A stretch of 10,416 nucleotides of DNA from CAZUPF01 sp964622035 (lineage in GTDB: Bacteria; Patescibacteriota; WWE3; JAUXAW01; JAYEID01). Below the pieces are notes generated by a model. That model was not told the origin of the DNA, did not search any database, and was given only the letters and a program-made list of their open reading frames with translations. Position numbers and translations under genes: made by a program. The stretch is from NCBI GenBank assembly GCA_964622035.1, contig CAZUPF010000021.1, positions 1 through 10,416 of the forward strand, in the 5' to 3' direction. This document shows positions 6,244-10,416 of the stretch, one piece after another; within the stretch, counting starts at the first letter, position 1, and the number at the start of each line of letters is the position of its first letter.

Positions 6244-7924
6244 AGTACAATTCTAAGGAGCGCCGACCGTTCCAGCAATTCTCCCCCAAAGAATAGACTA
6301 CCCCGAGAACATCGCCCAGCTGCAAATCGTCAGCGCGATTTCCCAGACCAAACCCGACCGCCGTTAGGTCCAGGCCCTCAGGCCCGTCATCGCCCACACT
6401 CCGAACCCGTAACTTGAGGTGCTGGCTAGCACTACCAACAGTCGAGATATCAACTACCCCCACCCCCCGAGAAACAAAAACTGGCCGGGGGTTAGCCGCA
6501 CCGAAAGGCTCAAATCGCTGAAGCTCCTCCCACATATCCCAAGAAACGAGCGCCAATGGGATTTCGCAATCAACCGTGAGGTGCGGCCGGAAACCACCCT
6601 CACCAATCTTGGGCTCTGCCGCCACTGCCACCCGCTCCTCAAAAGCAGCAATATTCTCCGTGCGAATTGTAAAACCGGCCGCCATTGGGTGCCCCCCCAC
6701 ACTTTCCAAAAGATCCCCAATCTCCCGCAAGACCTTGATAATGTTGAGGCCGGAAATTGATCGCGCCGAACCCTTAGAGAGTTCCTTCCCCTCAGCAATA
6801 GCAATCGCGGGACGGTGAAACTCCTTCACTAACCTCCCAGCTAAAAGACCAATCACCCCCTCATGGTAAGATGCGTGGTGGGCAATAATTACTTTTGCCT
6901 CGCCGGAAACTTGGGCCGCCACCCCTTCCAAAGCATGCTCGACCATTGCCTCTGTTTTCTCCCGCCGCTCCCGATTAATTCGCTCGAGCGTCTCCGCCAA
7001 CTCCCGGGCCTGCGCCTGGTTGTTAGTTAAAAGAAGCCGGAGGGAGTCTAGTGCCGAACCCAACCTGCCCGGCGCGTTGAGCCGCGGCGCCAATACCCAA
7101 CCGACCTCATAAGTTCCAAGGCTTTTCCCCGCCAGACCGGCTAGGTGAGCCAGCTCTCGGAGACCGCCCCGAGAAGTCCGGTTCAACTCTTCTAGACCGT
7201 GTTTAACAAAAGCACGGTTAGGGCCAAGCAGGGACTGGATATCTGCGATCGTCGCCAAAGCAACCAGGTCGAGACTGGGCAGGGGGTGGAGCTGCTGCGC
7301 CAGTACCCAGGCAATCCCCGCCCCACAGATTTTGTCCGTCCATAACTCTGCCGAGGACAAGCTCTGTTCTGCCTCTTTCTGGTGATGGTCCGTGATCAGA
7401 ACCTCAAACCCCCGCCCTTGGGCGTAGCGAACCGCTTCGTGAGCGGTAATACCACAGTCAACAGTTAGCAGTAAGGGAGAAGCAGAATCGGAAATATTGA
7501 ATTTAGAGTCATGAACAATAGCGTCAACGGAGGCTTCCGTGAGTCCGTAGCCATGCTTAAACCGGTCGGGGATAAAAGGGCGGCAATTTTCGTAGTTCAA
7601 GCCGCGGTATATTGCCTCCCAAAGAATTGCCGTCGCACAAATACCGTCAACATCGTAATCACCGTAGATGATAATCGGCCGACCCGCCGCAATTGCTTGG
7701 TGAACAAGCCCAACCGCCTGCTTAAGGTCCTGGGGGTCTATGCCCACTAGCTCCGGAGACTCGAGAAATTTCTGGGGGTTGGGGGGGTTAAAAAAAGCCG
7801 CTTTATCCTCGTTGCCAGTCAGTCCCCGGTTCTCCAAAAGCAGCTTGACAACATCAGAAACAGACGCTACCTCTTGGACTTTGCCCTTTGTCCTACCTCT
7901 GGCCACCCATTTTTTCTCCACCAC
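6185..7924 (-). CDS. recJ: Single-stranded-DNA-specific exonuclease RecJ
   Basis: The 579-residue protein is close to the usual RecJ length (about 577 in E. coli). RecJ degrades single-stranded DNA 5' to 3' in recombination and repair. Visible metal-binding DHH-family motifs: DYDVDG (89-94), VDCGI (155-159), TDHH (178-181), ADIQSLLG (227-234) and RLNAPGR (281-287). The DHHA1 domain follows, with HHASYHEGVIGLLAGRL (349-365) and GGHPMAAGF (410-418), then an OB-like region with FEPFGAANPRPVF (471-483). The start is GTG at 7924, again followed by a second GTG; a stop in frame at 7936 bars a longer start. No Shine-Dalgarno site is visible. The gene begins 33 bases after secF and may be read from that operon and from its own promoter. 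The loop after DHH is short. Confidence 0.95.
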   Translation of the reverse strand: MVEKKWVARGRTKGKVQEVASVSDVVKLLLENRGLTGNEDKAAFFNPPNPQKFLESPELVGIDPQDLKQAVGLVHQAIAAGRPIIIYGDYDVDGICATAILWEAIYRGLNYENCRPFIPDRFKHGYGLTEASVDAIVHDSKFNISDSASPLLLTVDCGITAHEAVRYAQGRGFEVLITDHHQKEAEQSLSSAELWTDKICGAGIAWVLAQQLHPLPSLDLVALATIADIQSLLGPNRAFVKHGLEELNRTSRGGLRELAHLAGLAGKSLGTYEVGWVLAPRLNAPGRLGSALDSLRLLLTNNQAQARELAETLERINRERREKTEAMVEHALEGVAAQVSGEAKVIIAHHASYHEGVIGLLAGRLVKEFHRPAIAIAEGKELSKGSARSISGLNIIKVLREIGDLLESVGGHPMAAGFTIRTENIAAFEERVAVAAEPKIGEGGFRPHLTVDCEIPLALVSWDMWEELQRFEPFGAANPRPVFVSRGVGVVDISTVGSASQHLKLRVRSVGDDGPEGLDLTAVGFGLGNRADDLQLGDVLGVVYSLGENCWNGRRSLELYSKDFRPLGEARSLSGLAPG

Positions 7925-7930
7925 AAACTC

Positions 7931-7939
7931 ATTCTAACA
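7931..7939 (-). promoter_or_regulatory. Extended -10 promoter element of recJ
   Basis: In the 33-base gap between secF and recJ the minus strand reads TGT-TAGAAT-GAGTTT-GTG. TAGAAT matches the -10 consensus at 5 of 6 positions and carries the extended TGn. The GTG start comes six bases later, so the start site of transcription would fall at or next to the first base of the start codon. A weak CTGACC lies 19 bases upstream. Confidence 0.5.
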
Positions 7940-7957
7940 CGCACCGAAAGGGGGAGG

Positions 7958-8836
7958 TCAGCTCCGTCGCGCAGCGAGTTTCTGCCAAACAGTAAGCAGC
8001 GGGGCAGCGATAAAGGTGGAAGAATAGGTTCCGAGAACGGTACCGACCAAGAGGGCCACTGCAAACCAACGAATTGTTTCTCCCCCCAAAAGCACCAAAC
8101 AAAGAAGCATAAAGATAATAGTGAAAGAGTTATTGAGCGAGCGAACCACCGTAGCATTTAGCGCCTGATTAACCACCACCGAAAAATCCCCAGCACCCAT
8201 CCGTCGCCCACCAACCTGCTCGCGGATGCTATTAAAAACGACCACCGTATCATGGGCAGAAAGAGAAAGGGTTGTCAGCACCGCCGTTACGAAAAGGGTA
8301 TCAACCTCCACCCCAAAAAAGCGGCCCAAAAGAGAAAAGGAGCCGAGCAGAATCACCGTATCATGGAGCATCGCCAAAATGGCACAAACTCCGTACATCT
8401 TATTCTTGAACTGCCAAGCCACATAACCAAGGATGAAGCCAATCGCCAAAATGACGGCAACGAGCGTCTTGGTTAAGAGTTCTCGGCCCAAAGTTGGCCC
8501 AACGGTCTCAAAGCGCACCACCACAACCTCGCCAAACTTCTCCCGCAGGGACCCAACAATCTGCACCCTCTGCTCCTCACTAATCGGCGCCAGACGCAGC
8601 AGACAGTTCTCCCCCGCAGACTGCGCCGCAGCCAGTTCTGGGGCGCCCTCCCCCAAAGCATCACTAATAACTGCTTGCTGACAGCTAATAGACGCCGACC
8701 GCACCTCTAACAAGCTCCCCCCAGTAAAGTCGATGCTGGGACGGAAGCGCCAAAGAGCCAACGAAGCAATGCTGGGAACCAGCAAAGCCAGCGAGATAGC
8801 GAAGTAGATTTTGCGCCGGGCGAGAAAATTAATCAC
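7958..8836 (-). CDS. secF: Protein translocase subunit SecF
   Basis: The 292-residue inner-membrane protein would work with SecD to pull preproteins out of SecYEG using the proton gradient. The pattern is that of SecF: first membrane helix (about 10-30), IDFTGGSLLEV at 35-45, extracytoplasmic domain to about 110, VGPTLGREL (112-120), then five further helices. MLHDTVILLG (156-165) and AHDTVVVFNSIREQ (194-207) are the conserved SecF transmembrane motifs, followed by NATVVRSLNNSFT (227-239). The second motif is usually DTVVVFDRIRE; here Asp-Arg is replaced by Asn-Ser. The start is GTG at 8836, overlapping the secD stop by four bases (GTGA), so the two are translationally coupled. recJ follows after 33 bases. 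Confidence 0.95.
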   Translation of the reverse strand: MINFLARRKIYFAISLALLVPSIASLALWRFRPSIDFTGGSLLEVRSASISCQQAVISDALGEGAPELAAAQSAGENCLLRLAPISEEQRVQIVGSLREKFGEVVVVRFETVGPTLGRELLTKTLVAVILAIGFILGYVAWQFKNKMYGVCAILAMLHDTVILLGSFSLLGRFFGVEVDTLFVTAVLTTLSLSAHDTVVVFNSIREQVGGRRMGAGDFSVVVNQALNATVVRSLNNSFTIIFMLLCLVLLGGETIRWFAVALLVGTVLGTYSSTFIAAPLLTVWQKLAARRS

Positions 8837-10158
8837 CGGTAGAAAGCACGAACTAGCGTGCGGGTAACCACCACCCCCGTAAAGAGCGATACCAAAACCC
8901 CGAGAGCTAGAGTGAGCGCAAACCCCCGCACCACTCCGGAGGTGTTAAGAAAACTCCATCCCAAGGGATTGAACAACAGAAAGCAGGTGATGAGAGTACA
9001 AACATTGGCATCCTTAATAGCTTCCCAAGCCTTAACAAAACCCCCCTCCATTGCCGACTGCCGGGAAACGCCGCGCCGCATCTCCTCCCGAATCCGCTCA
9101 AAAATCAAAATGTTGGAATCGACGGCCATCCCCACCGAGATGATAAATCCGGTCAGGCCAGCCATCGTCAGGGTCACCGGAATTAGTTTATAGAGAGCCA
9201 GTGTGACCAGCCCGTATTCGAGGAGCGCCAAATCGGCCAAAAGACCCAACTTACCGTAATAAGCAGCCATGAAAACCCCAACCAGAACCAAGCCAATTAG
9301 CCCCGCGACAACGCTCTTCTGCACCGATTCGGCCCCCAGGGTCGCCCCAATCTGGCGCTGCTCAATAATTTCTAAGGGAACAGGCAGCGCCCCGGCGTTG
9401 AGCTGAATCGCCAACTTCTTGGCCTGCTCCAGGGTAAACCCACCAGAGATAATGGCCTGGCCCTCGGAAATCGCCTCCTGCACTTGGGGAGCACTAATCG
9501 GAACCTCATCTAGGTAAATTGCTAGCGGTTTCCCTACCAACCTGGTGGTCAACTCAGCGAATTTCTCTGCGCCCTCTTTGTCAAACTCAATGGCCACCAC
9601 CGGCTCCCCCGTCTGCTGATTGAAGTCCACCTGCGCCCGAGCCAGGTTCCGGCCCGAGAGCTCCGTTTTAGCAAAGCCAAGTAGTTCCTCCTCTGACCCC
9701 TCGCTGTAAGCAGGCGCACGGAAGTCAAGCTGTGCCGTCTCCCCAATCAGCGCCAAAGCCTGCTCGGTGTCGGTCATACCTGGAAGCTCCACAATCACCC
9801 GAAAGTCTCCGCCCGACTTTGAAGTTTGGATATTGGGCTCGGCCACCCCAAAAAAATTAACCCGCCGCTCGACCACCTCTCGAGCCGAATCCAGCGCCTC
9901 ATCTTGGCGCTCCTCGGCCACCTCGTCCATCTCGGCCCGGAGCACCACCCGCAGACCACCCTGGATATCCAAACCCTGCTTAATTTCCAGGTTACGGCGG
10001 AATTTGCCAAACAGAGAGACTGGGCCCCCCAGGGAACCGGAAAACTTTAGCGGTCCTTTATCAATATGAATTGGTATTTCGGGAAGGTTCAGCCGCAGGC
10101 AGACCGCAGTCAGCAGGATTATCCCCCAGAGGGTCCGCCGTGTTTTTTCCTTGGTCAT
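8833..10158 (-). CDS. secD: Protein translocase subunit SecD
   Basis: The 441-residue inner-membrane protein is the partner of SecF in the SecDF complex. It has a first membrane helix (about 9-25), QGLDIQGGLRVVL (61-73), VERRVNFFGVAEPNIQTSK (96-114), ELPGMTD (124-130), ALIGETAQLDFR (136-147) and GATLGAESVQKS (271-282). A five-helix C-terminal part contains VGMAVDSNILIFERIREE (342-359), where the Asp of the VDSNI motif is the functionally central acidic residue of the family. It is much shorter than the 615-residue E. coli protein but fits the short form seen in Gram-positive and CPR bacteria. The ATG at 10158 overlaps the stop of the abrB-like gene (ATGA), and the stop overlaps the secF start (GTGA), so three genes form one coupled operon. 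Confidence 0.96.
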   Translation of the reverse strand: MTKEKTRRTLWGIILLTAVCLRLNLPEIPIHIDKGPLKFSGSLGGPVSLFGKFRRNLEIKQGLDIQGGLRVVLRAEMDEVAEERQDEALDSAREVVERRVNFFGVAEPNIQTSKSGGDFRVIVELPGMTDTEQALALIGETAQLDFRAPAYSEGSEEELLGFAKTELSGRNLARAQVDFNQQTGEPVVAIEFDKEGAEKFAELTTRLVGKPLAIYLDEVPISAPQVQEAISEGQAIISGGFTLEQAKKLAIQLNAGALPVPLEIIEQRQIGATLGAESVQKSVVAGLIGLVLVGVFMAAYYGKLGLLADLALLEYGLVTLALYKLIPVTLTMAGLTGFIISVGMAVDSNILIFERIREEMRRGVSRQSAMEGGFVKAWEAIKDANVCTLITCFLLFNPLGWSFLNTSGVVRGFALTLALGVLVSLFTGVVVTRTLVRAFYR

Positions 10159-10364
10159 GCGCCTGGTTTCACCTTCTTGGGCGGACGAGCACTCTCCCCC
10201 AGCACGAGTTGACGACCATTCAAAAATTTAAAAGTTATTGTTCCCCTTTTATAATCCATTTTTGCTTCAACCTGATCACCGATCCGCAAACTCAGTGCCG
10301 CCACAAACTCCGCCGGGATAGTCACCGCAGCACTGTTACCCGTCCGAATAATCTTCTGGGTCAT
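10155..10364 (-). CDS. AbrB/MazE-type (SpoVT-AbrB fold) small DNA-binding protein
   Basis: The 69-residue protein begins MTQKIIRTGNSAAVTIPAEF, the classic swapped-hairpin AbrB motif (K-x-x-x-GNS-x-AV-x-IP). DQVEAKMDYKRGTITFKFL completes the domain (about 31-49). A basic tail KKVKPG ends the protein. Such proteins are dimeric DNA-binding regulators or the antitoxin halves of toxin-antitoxin pairs; no toxin gene is next to it on the right side visible here, since the next gene is secD. It leads the secDF operon and may regulate its own promoter. The ATG at 10364 is chosen because the AbrB motif begins there; the frame stays open upstream to the window edge but has no usual start codon in it. 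The stop overlaps the secD start by four bases. Confidence 0.85.
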   Translation of the reverse strand: MTQKIIRTGNSAAVTIPAEFVAALSLRIGDQVEAKMDYKRGTITFKFLNGRQLVLGESARPPKKVKPGA

Positions 10365-10373
10365 CTTGTAAGT

Positions 10374-10379
10374 ATTATA
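10374..10379 (-). promoter_or_regulatory. Consensus -10 box of the abrB-like/secD/secF operon
   Basis: The minus strand reads TATAAT, a perfect -10 box, then ACTTACAAG, then ATG at 10364. The nine-base gap puts the transcription start within two or three bases of the start codon, so the mRNA would be leaderless or nearly so. No Shine-Dalgarno site lies between them. No good -35 box is visible; a short AGCT-GAA-AGCT inverted repeat (10391-10401) is in its place. Confidence 0.6.
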
Positions 10380-10416
10380 GCGGAAAAACCAGCTGAAAGC
10401 TAGGGCAGGAGGGCTC

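Noticed and set aside
10381..10416. Tail of a minus-strand gene ending in the TAA of TATAAT
   Set aside because: Only 12 sense codons before the TAA would be visible, and nothing identifies them; not enough to call a gene.
1..10416. tRNA genes, CRISPR arrays, insertion sequences, prophage genes, or an obviously new defence system
   Set aside because: No cloverleaf, spaced direct repeats, transposase-like or nuclease-effector-like frames were seen by reading both strands; the genes are mostly household and envelope functions.

Overview
The window looks like a chromosomal segment of a Candidate Phyla Radiation (Patescibacteria) bacterium, probably Microgenomates-like. This is inferred from the protein style: a short SecD of 441 residues, a PilN/PilO pair followed by a tiny one-helix protein with a PLNPELD motif, a RecJ with an abbreviated loop after its DHH motif, and a very long TPM-type membrane protein. 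No rRNA, tRNA, CRISPR array, insertion sequence or phage gene was seen. Every stretch outside genes is under 300 bases, and coding density is very high.

Layout. Bases 1-2673 (minus) hold the first 891 codons of a large surface-anchored protein that runs off the left edge: signal peptide, TPM-like domain, one membrane helix, then more than 650 residues of helical, coiled-coil-rich sequence. Bases 2674-2913 hold its ribosome binding site and probable promoter, and two hairpin terminators for the gene upstream. murJ, the lipid II flippase gene, occupies 2914-4566 (minus). It is divergent from a plus-strand cluster that starts 63 bp away: rpsT (ribosomal protein S20), a pilN-like gene, a pilO-like gene and a 65-codon membrane-protein gene. 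This cluster runs tail to tail into recJ and overlaps it by 59 bp. The right half is a minus-strand operon transcribed leftward: an abrB/mazE-like gene, secD, secF, then recJ. Its first three genes are joined by 4-base ATGA and GTGA overlaps.

Function. The segment mixes envelope and core functions: peptidoglycan precursor flipping (MurJ), SecDF-assisted protein export, the inner-membrane part of a type IV pilus machine (PilN/PilO plus the small protein), a ribosomal protein and a DNA repair exonuclease.

The most interesting regulatory signal is that several transcription-unit-leading genes (abrB-like, recJ, murJ, rpsT) have a -10 or extended -10 promoter element only 6-11 bases before the start codon and no usable Shine-Dalgarno site. 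This suggests leaderless or near-leaderless mRNAs. The TPM gene, by contrast, has a textbook Shine-Dalgarno site. The most interesting proteins are the giant TPM protein and the small pilus-linked protein. I do not see a complete, clearly new multi-gene system.
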